Shown in pieces: positions 9,301-17,137 of a stretch of DNA of 64,000 bases. Position 1 is the stretch's first letter. Each line of letters opens with the position of its first letter. The position numbers and the translations under genes were made by a program. The notes beneath the pieces are model-generated. The model ran no database searches and had not been told where the DNA came from. It saw nothing but the letters and a program-made list of their open reading frames with translations. Source of the stretch: Pseudomonas sp. (lineage in GTDB: Bacteria; Pseudomonadota; Gammaproteobacteria; Pseudomonadales; Pseudomonadaceae); contig NZ_PEKX01000016.1 in assembly GCF_002796985.1 (NCBI RefSeq), positions 109,707-173,706 on the forward strand. The letters are read 5' to 3'.

Positions 9301-12300
9301 TCGACGACGTGGGCAGCATCACCGGCGACATCGCGCCCCATGGCGTGACCGACGACGTGCGCCCGGAAATCCAGGGTACCGGCAAGTCCGGCAGCACCAT
9401 CACCGTCTACGACGGCGAAGTAGAGCTGGGCACCACCACCGTGGACGCCAAAGGCAACTGGAGCTTCACCCCCACCGCCGATCTGGCCGAAGGCGCGCAC
9501 GAAATCCGCGCTACCGCCACCGACAAGTCCGGCAACGTCAGCGAGCCGGCGAAGTTCGACTTCAGCATCGACACTACTGCGCCGAACAAGCCGAGCATTG
9601 ACCAGGTCTACGACGACGTGGGCGCCATCCAGGGCCCGATCGCGGACGGTGGCGTCACCGACGATTCGACCCCGACAATCTCCGGCAAGGCCGAAGCGGG
9701 CTCGATCGTGACCGTGTACGACAACGGCGAGAAGCTCGGCAGCGTGACCGCCGACAAGGACGGTGACTGGAGCTACACCCCGACCACTCCGCTGAGCGAA
9801 GGCGCTCACGAGTTCATCGTCGACGCCACCGACAAGGCCGGCAACACCAGCGCCAAGTCCGATCCGTTCGACATCGTCACCGACTACACCGCTCCGGACA
9901 TGCCGACCATCACCGGCGTGCTCGACAGCATCGGTGAAGTGACCGGCAACATCCCCAATGGCGGCAAGACCGACGACTCCCGTCCGGTCATCAGTGGCGA
10001 AGGCACCGCCGGTGACACCATCACCGTCTACGCCAACGACCCGATCGCCGGCAACCACCCGATCGGCTCCACCACCGTGGGCGAAGATGGCACCTGGTCG
10101 CTGACCCCGGAAACTCCGCTGAACGTCGGTCTGAACGACCTGACCGCCGTGGAAACCGACGCCGCCGGCAACTCCACCAAACCCAGCGACCCCTACAGCT
10201 TTACCTTCGACCCGGTCGAGCCTGGCGTGCCCGTGATCGTCAACGTCCTCGACGACGTTGGCCCGTACACCGGCTTCCTGCAGAAGGGCGACGTCACCGA
10301 CGACAACAAGCCGACCATCAACGGCACCGCCGAGGCCGGCAGCACCGTCAAGCTGTACGACGGCAACAACGTCCTGATCGGCAGCACCACCGCCGATGCC
10401 GACGGCAACTGGAGCATCACCCCGGCAACCGCCCTGGCCGACGGCAAGCATGACGTCTATGCCACCGCCACCAACGACACTGGTGTGGTCAGCCCGCAAA
10501 CCGGCAAGTGGGACTTCATCGTCGACACCAGCGCTCCGGACAACGTCACCAACCTGGTCGTCACTGACGACGTTGGTGCCAAGACCGGCCCGCTGCACGA
10601 CGGCGACACCACCGACGACAACCGCCCGACCTTCAGCGGCGACGCTGAACCCAACGGCAAGGTCATCATCTATGACAACGGCAACAAGATTGGCGAAGCC
10701 GACGTCGATGCCGATGGTCAGTGGTCCTTCGAACCGACTACCCCGCTGAAGGATGGCGACCACGCCTTCACCACCGAAGTACTGGACGAAGCCGGCAACA
10801 GCAGCGGCCAGAACGACCCGCTGCACGTGATCGTCGACACCAGCGGTCTGGGCGTAGTGATCACCCACGTGATCGATGACGTGGGCAGCATCACCGGCGA
10901 CATCGCACCCAACGGCGTGACCGACGACAAGCGTCCGGAAATCCAGGGCACCAGCAAGCCGGGCAGCATCGTCAAGATCTTCGACGGCAGCGTCGAACTG
11001 GGCAGCACCACCGCCGACGGCAAGGGCAACTGGACCTTCACCCCGTCCAAGGACCTGGTTGAAGGCCCGCACGACGTCTCCGCCATCGCCACCGACAAGG
11101 CCGGCAACGTCAGTGATCCGTCGACGTTCCACTTCAGTGTCGACACCACCGCGCCGACCAAGCCGAGCATCGACTCGGTGACCGACGACGTGGGCAGCAT
11201 CCAGGGCCCGATCGCCAACGGCGGCGTGACCGACGACTCCACCCCGACCCTGGCCGGCCAGGCCGAGGCGGGCTCCACCGTGGTCATCTACGACAACGGC
11301 CAGAAACTGGGCTCCGTGGTCGCGGATGCCGACGGCGAGTGGAGCTACACCCCGACCACCCCGATCAGCGAAGGCACGCACGACTTCACCGTCGATGCGA
11401 CCGACAAGGCCGGCAACACCAGTCCGAAGTCCGATGTCTTCACCGTCATCACCGACTACACCGCACCGGATGCCAGCAAACTGGCCATCACCGGCGTGGA
11501 AGATCATGCCGGCACCATTACCGGCAACATCGTCAATGGTGGTATCACCGATGACCAGCGTCCGGACATTCACGGTACCGGTACCGCCGGCGACCTCGTC
11601 ACCGTCTACACCAAGGACAGCACCGGTAACCATGTGATCGGCAGCGCGGTCGTGGGCGAAGACGGCAAGTGGTCGATGACCCCGGAACTGCCGCTGGTCT
11701 CGGGTCTCAACGACCTGACCGCCGTCGAGTCCGACCCGGCTGGCAACGCCACCGCGCCGACCGACAAGTACAGCATCACCCTGGACACCTCCGTGCCCCA
11801 GGCGCCGGTCATCGTCAGCGTGCTCGACGACGTTGGCCCGTACACCGGCTTCCTGCAGAAGGGTGACGTCACCGACGACAACAAACCCACCATCGCGGGT
11901 ACCGCGCCGGCTGGCAGCGTCGTTCGCCTGTACGACAACAACGACGTCCTGATCGGCAGCACCACCGCCGACACCTCGGGCAGCTGGACCATCACCCCGG
12001 AAACCGCCATGGCTGACGGCAAGCATGACGTCTATGCCACCGCCACCAACAGCGTGGGCGTGGTCAGTGAACCGACCGGCAAGTGGGACTTCAGCATCGA
12101 CACCAGTAAACCGTCCAACGTCACCGACCTGGTCGTCACCGACAACGTCGGCAACGTGACCGGCCCGCTGCACGACGGCGACACCACTGACGACAACCGC
12201 CCGACCTTCAGCGGTGATGCCGAGCCCAATGGCAAGGTCATCATCTATGACAACGGCACGAAGCTTGGCGAAGCCGACGTCGATGCCGACGGCAAATGGG

Positions 12301-15300
12301 AGTTCAGACCCACCACCGGGCTGGACGACGGCAAGCATGACTTCACCACCGAAGTGCTCGACAAGGCCGGCAACAGCAGCGGCCAGGGCGACAAGCTGGA
12401 CGTGATCGTCGACACCAGCGGTGTAGGCGTAGCCATCACCCACGTGATCGATGACGTGGGCAGCATCACCGGCGACATCACCTCCGGTGGCTCCACCGAC
12501 GACAAACGTCCGGAAATCCAGGGCACTTCCAAGGCCGGCAGCACCGTCAAGATCTTCGACGGCAGCGTCGAACTGGGCAGCACCACCGCCGACTCCAAGG
12601 GCAACTGGAGCTTCACGCCCAAGTCCGATCTGGCCGACGGCGCGCACAGCATCCAGGCCATCGCCACCGACAAGGCCGGCGTGGTCAGCACCCCGGCGAC
12701 GTTCGACTTCATCGTCGACACCACTGCCCCGAACAAGCCGACCATCGACTCGATCACCGACGACGTGGGCAGCATCCAGGGCCCGATCGCCAATGGCGGC
12801 GTGACCGACGACTCTACCCCGACCCTGGCCGGCAAGGCCGAAGCCGGCTCCATCGTGGTCATCTATGACAACGGCGCCAAACTGGGCAGCACCACCGCCG
12901 ACCAGGACGGCAAGTGGAGCTACACCCCGACCACTCCGCTGAACGAAGGCGAGCAGAAGTTCACCGTCGACGCCACCGACAAGGCAGGCAACACCAGCGC
13001 CAAGTCCGACCCGTTCATCATCACCACCGACTACTCGGACCCGGATTCGAACTCGACCAAGCTGACCATCGACAACGTCACCAGCGACAACACCGTGAAT
13101 AGCGCGGAGTCCAAAGGCAATGTCACCGTCAGCGGCAAGGTGACCGGCGAATTCACCGCCGGTGACAAGGTGACCTTCAAGCTCGACGGCACCACCTACA
13201 GCGCCGACGTCAAAGCCGACGGCACCTGGAGCGTGGCCGTGCCCGGCAGCAAGCTGGTGGACAACAGCAGCCACGAGATCGACGCGATCCTGGTAGCGCA
13301 CGATGCGGCCGGTAACGCTGGCACCATCACCGCTGAGCACAGCTACAACGTGGCGCTCAACAACGTGTCCATCACCAGCATGAGCAAGGACTCGGCGATC
13401 GATGTCGCCCACTCCACCGACTTCATCACCGCCGATGGCAGTGCCGGGCGTGGTGTGTACGGCAAGCTCGACCAGACCCTGGTCAGCGGCGAGAAAGTGC
13501 AGGTGTCCTTCGACGGCGGCAAGACCTGGGTCACCGCTTCGACCAGCGGCCTGAACTGGACGGCTGTGGATACCACTGCGCACACCGGCAACTGGACCAT
13601 CCAGGCGCGTGTGGTGGACGGCAGCGGCGCTCCGCAGACCGATGTGGCCAGCCAGGACGTGAGCCTCCTGGGCAACCAGGGCGGAGCACCGACCATCACG
13701 GATATTCCGGATGCGGACGGCACCTACACCACGGCCAAGGCGGCCGATGGTGCGGACGTGAAGGTCTCCCTGGCAGGCACCAATGCCAAGGCCGGCGATA
13801 CCCTGCACATCATCTGGGGCGACACCACCTATGACCAGGTGCTGACCGCGGACGACATCTCCGCAGGCAAACTGACGGTGACCGTGCCGGCTCAGCAGAC
13901 TGTTCAGCAGGGCGGCAAGTTCGACTTCGCCGTCACCGCGCAGATCGTTACCCTGGAAGGGCAGATCAGTTCCCCAAGTGCAGCGATGCAGGTACATGGG
14001 GAAGGTTGGATTACGCCGGCGCAGGACAGCCTGCTGCGCACGATTACGACGATGAATGGCAGTACTGTCTATCAGGGTGGCGGTTTCACTATCACTACCA
14101 ATGGCGCGCTCAGTCAATATGGCGGGGATAGCACCACCAATGCCGGTGTAGTCATCGGGGGCGACACTTCGAAGTATGGCGAGATCAACTTCAACACGCC
14201 GGTTTCGAGCTTCAACGTCCAAATCAGTGGGCTTGATGCAACTGGCTCTCGTGTCGTGGTCTATGACGCCCAAGGCAATATCCTGTCAGATACGACGGTG
14301 AATGCTGACGGCTCCGGTGGCACAACCAAGTCAGCGCTGTACAACTACATCGCACCGGTCGGGACCGATATTGGCAAGGTGATGGTCTACAGCGACGGCG
14401 CGACCGGCGGTGTAGTGATGAGCAAGCTCAACTTCAACCAGATCCACCACGATCCAGGCTACATCGATACCTTCGCCAACGAAGTGGGCAAGAGCGGTGG
14501 CTTCTACAGTGCCGATGGCCACTACACCATGACGACCACGGGCAGTGTGGTGGTTGAGAAAGATGCGGACTCGCTTTCCGTTCCCCATCTGTACATCGGA
14601 AAAAACTACGGTGACATGTCGAGCTCGTCGGCGACTTTTACCTTCGACCAGCCGGTGAAATACATCTCCTACGACATGATGTTGGTGGAAAACACCGCCG
14701 GTAATGGGTCCTGGTTGGTGGTCTTCGATACCAACGGCAATAAGATCTTCGATCGTTTGTGCACCAATAGTGCCAGTTCGAAGACTAGCTGGGAGCAATT
14801 CAACTACGAGGCTCCGGAGGGGATCAGCATCGGCAAGGTGACGATCTATAGCGACTATGCCGGTATGGCGATCAGTAACTTCACCAGTCTCTTGTCGCCG
14901 GATGTGCCCACTGGTCAGATGGTGGTCGACCATGGCTGGGAGACATACTTCGACGATAGCTCCGTTAACGTGATCACGGTGAACTACGGGCAAAGCTTTG
15001 CCGGCGGCACCTTCAAGGGCGGGGCCAGCCTGGCCGGATACCACAGTGATAGTGGTGCCTTCACTATCAGCGGAACGGCATGGAAGACGGCCTCAGGCAC
15101 CTGGGTGAACGCGGGTCAAGGCTCGATGTTCCTGGAGAACGGCAAGACCGCAGTGGTGACCTTCGACTCGGCTCGATCGGAGATCAACGTTTCCGCTACC
15201 GGTATCGAGATGGGCAACACGGCGATCCTCAAGATCTACAGTTCGAGCGGCACGCTGCTGGATACGATCAACATGACCAACCCAACCGGGACGGCTGACA

Positions 15301-15884
15301 TGCAGTCGTTCACCTACCATGCGGACGGGAACAGCATTGGCCGTATCGAGCTTACCGGTGAGGCAGGCGGGACTTACATCACCGGTATCTCCTCGGAGGT
15401 CACGAATCTGTCGACGGACAACGACGTCATCTCCATGGTCGTCGACCCGGTTGCCTACTTCGCCCAGGACTCGGCGCACATCCACGGCAGTTCCGGCCTG
15501 GATACGCTCAAGCTCACCGGCGCGAACCAGGTCCTGGACCTGACCAAGCTCACCGGCGACAACGACCTGGCGAAGATCAGCAGCATCGAGAAGTTCGACA
15601 TCACCGGCACCGGCAACAACACGTTGAAGATCTCCCTCAACGACGTGCTGAACCTGGGGGAAACCGATCTGTTCCGCAAGGACGGCAAGGTTCAGGTGAT
15701 GGTCGATGGCGATGCCGGCGACAAGGTGCAACTGGCCAACCTGCACGACCACGGCACCGCGCCGGGGGTCTGGCAGGCTGCCGGCACCACCTCCATCGAT
15801 GGCGCGACCTACCAGGTCTACAACTACAGCAACCTGGATGCCGAAGTCCTGATCAAGCAGGCCGTCACCGCCTCCATCGTCTAA
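6306..15884 (+). CDS. bapA: BapA-type giant biofilm adhesin, type I secreted
   Basis: A 3192 aa secreted surface adhesin expected to mediate attachment and cell-cell cohesion. The start MAIENIGLVAV is chosen from the GAGGTG site and because the BapA-prefix-like domain starts there; the frame is open further upstream. Residues 1-175 form this prefix, ending in a hydrophobic Ala/Gly stretch (about 138-165) and a His-rich loop. From about 179 to 2245 there are about 20 Ig-like domains with the recurring core DDVG..G.i..GG.TDD..P...G.a..G. Residues 2245-2570 hold further Ig-like domains, 2570-3035 three related jelly-roll-like modules (IGKV.IYSD), and 3039-3192 a C-terminal type I secretion target domain (LDTLKLTGANQVLDL, VQVMVDGDAGDKVQL). 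No signal peptide is present, consistent with export by the adjacent transporter genes. No TAAG-type LapG cleavage site is seen in the prefix. Confidence 0.92.
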   Translation: MAIENIGLVAVTENAAKKVAVKAGGKIKAQAGTKYLLQVENNDVAPENVTVKRVGKDLLVQFEGSEKPDLTIQDFFADGMDSQLYGVAEDGQLYAYVRTDGEGFGGQLLLADGESAPIALGGDALADGAPYLASTFDDAAGFVLWPWLLGLAGIGAAAAAIIHHNQNDDHHHGKSTSPAPTNIKAMDDVGPIQGQLHNGDITDDSHPAISGNGVPGAIIHVFDNGQEIGSTTVQPDGTWSFTPELADGAHSIDITQEVPGQKPSAPVDVVDITVDTTPPVAPTAEIEGAKTDGGETYSNDSTPTIHGNGEPGDKIIIVFPTGETVETIVADDGTWVAPQPTQPLPEGNNDIKVIEQDPAGNQTEIIVPVIIDTIAPTAPEVHLDPASDTGIKGDDITSDTKPTIDGKTEPGADVTVTFPNGEEIHTKADENGDWSVTPTQPLPEGNNDITVIATDPAGNQSEPTVISVVIDTTPPTAPEAHLDPDSDSGIKGDDITNDTKPTIDGKTEPGAEVTVTFPTGEVATTTADANGDWHVTPTQPLPEGNNDITIIATDPAGNQSEPTVISVVIDTQAPDAPDAWLDPASDSGTKGDNITNDTKPTIDGQTEPGADVTVTFPTGEVINTKADDEGNWHVTPTQPLPEGSNDITVIATDPAGNQSEPTTVNVVIDTTPPDADKLAITGVLDDVGLITGNIENGGTTDDSHPTISGTGTAGDLVTVYTKDTTGNHPIGSTVVGEDGKWSLTPELPINVGLNELTAVETDVAGNATTSQPYDITLDMSAPNAPTIESVYDDVGPYQGYLQKGDVTDDNKPTFNGSAEAGSTVKLYDGSNVLIGSAIADGNGHWSITPATALADGQHEVYATATNPVGVVSEPTGLWPFSVDTSAPANVTDLVVSDDVGAVTGPLHDGDTTDDNRPDFSGDAEPGSKVIIFDNGEKIGEADVADDGTWSFTPTEPLADGEHAFTTEVVDEAGNNSGQNDPLHVIVDTRDVVISITHVIDDVGSITGDIAPHGVTDDVRPEIQGTGKSGSTITVYDGEVELGTTTVDAKGNWSFTPTADLAEGAHEIRATATDKSGNVSEPAKFDFSIDTTAPNKPSIDQVYDDVGAIQGPIADGGVTDDSTPTISGKAEAGSIVTVYDNGEKLGSVTADKDGDWSYTPTTPLSEGAHEFIVDATDKAGNTSAKSDPFDIVTDYTAPDMPTITGVLDSIGEVTGNIPNGGKTDDSRPVISGEGTAGDTITVYANDPIAGNHPIGSTTVGEDGTWSLTPETPLNVGLNDLTAVETDAAGNSTKPSDPYSFTFDPVEPGVPVIVNVLDDVGPYTGFLQKGDVTDDNKPTINGTAEAGSTVKLYDGNNVLIGSTTADADGNWSITPATALADGKHDVYATATNDTGVVSPQTGKWDFIVDTSAPDNVTNLVVTDDVGAKTGPLHDGDTTDDNRPTFSGDAEPNGKVIIYDNGNKIGEADVDADGQWSFEPTTPLKDGDHAFTTEVLDEAGNSSGQNDPLHVIVDTSGLGVVITHVIDDVGSITGDIAPNGVTDDKRPEIQGTSKPGSIVKIFDGSVELGSTTADGKGNWTFTPSKDLVEGPHDVSAIATDKAGNVSDPSTFHFSVDTTAPTKPSIDSVTDDVGSIQGPIANGGVTDDSTPTLAGQAEAGSTVVIYDNGQKLGSVVADADGEWSYTPTTPISEGTHDFTVDATDKAGNTSPKSDVFTVITDYTAPDASKLAITGVEDHAGTITGNIVNGGITDDQRPDIHGTGTAGDLVTVYTKDSTGNHVIGSAVVGEDGKWSMTPELPLVSGLNDLTAVESDPAGNATAPTDKYSITLDTSVPQAPVIVSVLDDVGPYTGFLQKGDVTDDNKPTIAGTAPAGSVVRLYDNNDVLIGSTTADTSGSWTITPETAMADGKHDVYATATNSVGVVSEPTGKWDFSIDTSKPSNVTDLVVTDNVGNVTGPLHDGDTTDDNRPTFSGDAEPNGKVIIYDNGTKLGEADVDADGKWEFRPTTGLDDGKHDFTTEVLDKAGNSSGQGDKLDVIVDTSGVGVAITHVIDDVGSITGDITSGGSTDDKRPEIQGTSKAGSTVKIFDGSVELGSTTADSKGNWSFTPKSDLADGAHSIQAIATDKAGVVSTPATFDFIVDTTAPNKPTIDSITDDVGSIQGPIANGGVTDDSTPTLAGKAEAGSIVVIYDNGAKLGSTTADQDGKWSYTPTTPLNEGEQKFTVDATDKAGNTSAKSDPFIITTDYSDPDSNSTKLTIDNVTSDNTVNSAESKGNVTVSGKVTGEFTAGDKVTFKLDGTTYSADVKADGTWSVAVPGSKLVDNSSHEIDAILVAHDAAGNAGTITAEHSYNVALNNVSITSMSKDSAIDVAHSTDFITADGSAGRGVYGKLDQTLVSGEKVQVSFDGGKTWVTASTSGLNWTAVDTTAHTGNWTIQARVVDGSGAPQTDVASQDVSLLGNQGGAPTITDIPDADGTYTTAKAADGADVKVSLAGTNAKAGDTLHIIWGDTTYDQVLTADDISAGKLTVTVPAQQTVQQGGKFDFAVTAQIVTLEGQISSPSAAMQVHGEGWITPAQDSLLRTITTMNGSTVYQGGGFTITTNGALSQYGGDSTTNAGVVIGGDTSKYGEINFNTPVSSFNVQISGLDATGSRVVVYDAQGNILSDTTVNADGSGGTTKSALYNYIAPVGTDIGKVMVYSDGATGGVVMSKLNFNQIHHDPGYIDTFANEVGKSGGFYSADGHYTMTTTGSVVVEKDADSLSVPHLYIGKNYGDMSSSSATFTFDQPVKYISYDMMLVENTAGNGSWLVVFDTNGNKIFDRLCTNSASSKTSWEQFNYEAPEGISIGKVTIYSDYAGMAISNFTSLLSPDVPTGQMVVDHGWETYFDDSSVNVITVNYGQSFAGGTFKGGASLAGYHSDSGAFTISGTAWKTASGTWVNAGQGSMFLENGKTAVVTFDSARSEINVSATGIEMGNTAILKIYSSSGTLLDTINMTNPTGTADMQSFTYHADGNSIGRIELTGEAGGTYITGISSEVTNLSTDNDVISMVVDPVAYFAQDSAHIHGSSGLDTLKLTGANQVLDLTKLTGDNDLAKISSIEKFDITGTGNNTLKISLNDVLNLGETDLFRKDGKVQVMVDGDAGDKVQLANLHDHGTAPGVWQAAGTTSIDGATYQVYNYSNLDAEVLIKQAVTASIV
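8329..13038 (+). repeat. Three-copy super-repeat of five Ig-like domains inside bapA
   Basis: A block of five Ig-like domains repeats with a period of about 1570 bp, starting near 8329, 9900 and 11470. Its internal order is constant: (A) ITGVLDDVG/..GNHPIGS, (B) DDVGPYxGxLQKGDVTDDNKP, (C) NVTDLVVxDxVG..GPLHDGDTTDDNRP, (D) ITHVIDDVGSITGDI, (E) DDVGxIQGPIAxGGVTDDSTP. Domains at the same place in the block resemble each other more than their neighbours, which indicates duplication of whole blocks. Confidence 0.85.
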
Positions 15885-15899
15885 CGCAGCCCCTGGAAA

Positions 15900-15926
15900 G
15901 GGAGGCGGGAACCCATCCCGCCTCCC
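15900..15926 (+). promoter_or_regulatory. Stem-loop between the adhesin and ompA-like genes
   Basis: An 11-bp perfect stem (GGGAGGCGGGA / TCCCGCCTCCC) has a 5-nt loop, 15 nt after the adhesin stop. It lacks a T run. It is likely an mRNA-stabilising or attenuating hairpin that sets adhesin level apart from the downstream genes. Confidence 0.6.
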
Positions 15927-15985
15927 GCTCCGAACCTTATTGCTCGCTCCGCCGCTCGCGGCGGAGCTCACCAGAGACTCTTCAA

Positions 15986-16912
15986 ATGACTTCGATCACT
16001 TACGCAAAGGCCAAGGCAAAAGCCAAGCGCCAATGGCCCCTGGCCCTCGCGGCCCTGGCCGTCCTGACCAGCTTCCACGCCCCGCTGAGCCTGGCCGCCC
16101 CCGGCGACCGCGACATCTACGCCGAGACCTATGAAAAGGTCGAATCCGTCGTCAAGCAGCAAGCCCAGATCGTCATGTTCCGTGGCAAGGACGGCGGCAA
16201 GGACGCGGCCCACGTCTACATCGACGGCCAACTGCAAAGCGCCCTGATGCCCGGCGGCTACACCGTGTTCTGCACCCCCGCGGGCGAACACTCGGTGGAG
16301 TCCTACATCGGCGATGCGCCGCTGTACACCGGCAAGCGCAACCCGCAGAGCTACGCCAAGCTCGACGGCGGCCAGACCTACGTCCTGGAAGCCCCGGTCG
16401 GCCAGAACCAGAGCACCCCCATCGTGCATACCGGGCGTGACGCCGAACAGAGCCTGCAGGGCATGCGCCGGCAGATCCACGTGATCAGCCGCGCCACCTC
16501 CGTGGTGCCCTGCCAGACCGAGACCAAGCTGACCCTGCGCAGCGACGTGCTGTTCCCCTTCGGCAAGGGTGGCTACAAGGACCTGACCGCTGAAGGCCGT
16601 AGCCAACTGCGCCAGGCAGTGGCAGACATCAAGAGCAAGAGCGAGCACGTCACCGGCATTGCGGTCGTCGGCCACGCCGACCCGATCGGCAACGCCCGGA
16701 GCAACCAGCGCCTGTCGCAACAGCGCGCCGAAACCGTGCGCAAGGTCCTGCTGGAGCAGGGCATCCAGAGCCAGCTGGTACACGCCAGTGGCCATGGCAG
16801 CGCCGAGCCGGTGGTGCAGTGCGGCCGTACGCGCAATGCCGCGAACATCGCCTGCAACGCACCGAACCGTCGCGTAGAACTGGTCATCCAGGGCCAGCAG
16901 AACGACCAATAA
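15986..16912 (+). CDS. OmpA-family cell-envelope protein of the adhesin locus
   Basis: A 308 aa exported protein. The basic N-terminus plus hydrophobic segment (about 15-37, ending SLAAPGD) is a signal peptide. Residues 38-170 form a beta-rich domain resembling surface-accessory domains found in bap/lap loci. Residues about 185-305 are an OmpA C-terminal peptidoglycan-binding domain (DVLFPFGKGGYKDL, VVGHADPIGNARSNQRLSQQRAETV, NRRVELVI). The likely role is to anchor the export apparatus or adhesin to the wall. A gene of this type beside bapA and its transporter genes is known in Pseudomonas bap-like operons. The SD site before the ATG is weak, so the start is moderately certain. Confidence 0.8.
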   Translation: MTSITYAKAKAKAKRQWPLALAALAVLTSFHAPLSLAAPGDRDIYAETYEKVESVVKQQAQIVMFRGKDGGKDAAHVYIDGQLQSALMPGGYTVFCTPAGEHSVESYIGDAPLYTGKRNPQSYAKLDGGQTYVLEAPVGQNQSTPIVHTGRDAEQSLQGMRRQIHVISRATSVVPCQTETKLTLRSDVLFPFGKGGYKDLTAEGRSQLRQAVADIKSKSEHVTGIAVVGHADPIGNARSNQRLSQQRAETVRKVLLEQGIQSQLVHASGHGSAEPVVQCGRTRNAANIACNAPNRRVELVIQGQQNDQ

Positions 16913-16942
16913 GGTCGACACCACCCGCTGTTCCCACCTCTT

Positions 16943-16988
16943 ATCGCCAGGGTCGCGCTTGTAACGCGCGGTCCTGGCGATTTTCTTT
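16943..16988 (+). terminator. Terminator after the ompA-like gene
   Basis: ATCGCCAGG pairs with CCTGGCGAT around a loop that is itself GC-rich, followed by TTTTCTTT. It would separate adhesin plus ompA transcription from the three transporter genes, which start 150 nt later. Confidence 0.7.
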
Positions 16989-17137
16989 GCCTCCCGTGGC
17001 GACCTTCCCACTGCCGTGCAATGCGGCTAATTCGGTGAAGGAAAGGTACGTCAAGCCAATCAGGCTTTTCTGATGCCGCGCGGAATGGCGCATTTCTAAC
17101 ATGCGCACAGCTTCTCCCTCCCCATGAAGGTGTGCTC

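Noticed and set aside
6756..14273. A 2505-codon open frame antisense to the adhesin
   Set aside because: It mirrors the codon periodicity of the GC-rich Ig-like repeats (Gly/Asp/Val-rich low-complexity product) and has no family signature; the plus-strand reading is clearly the gene.
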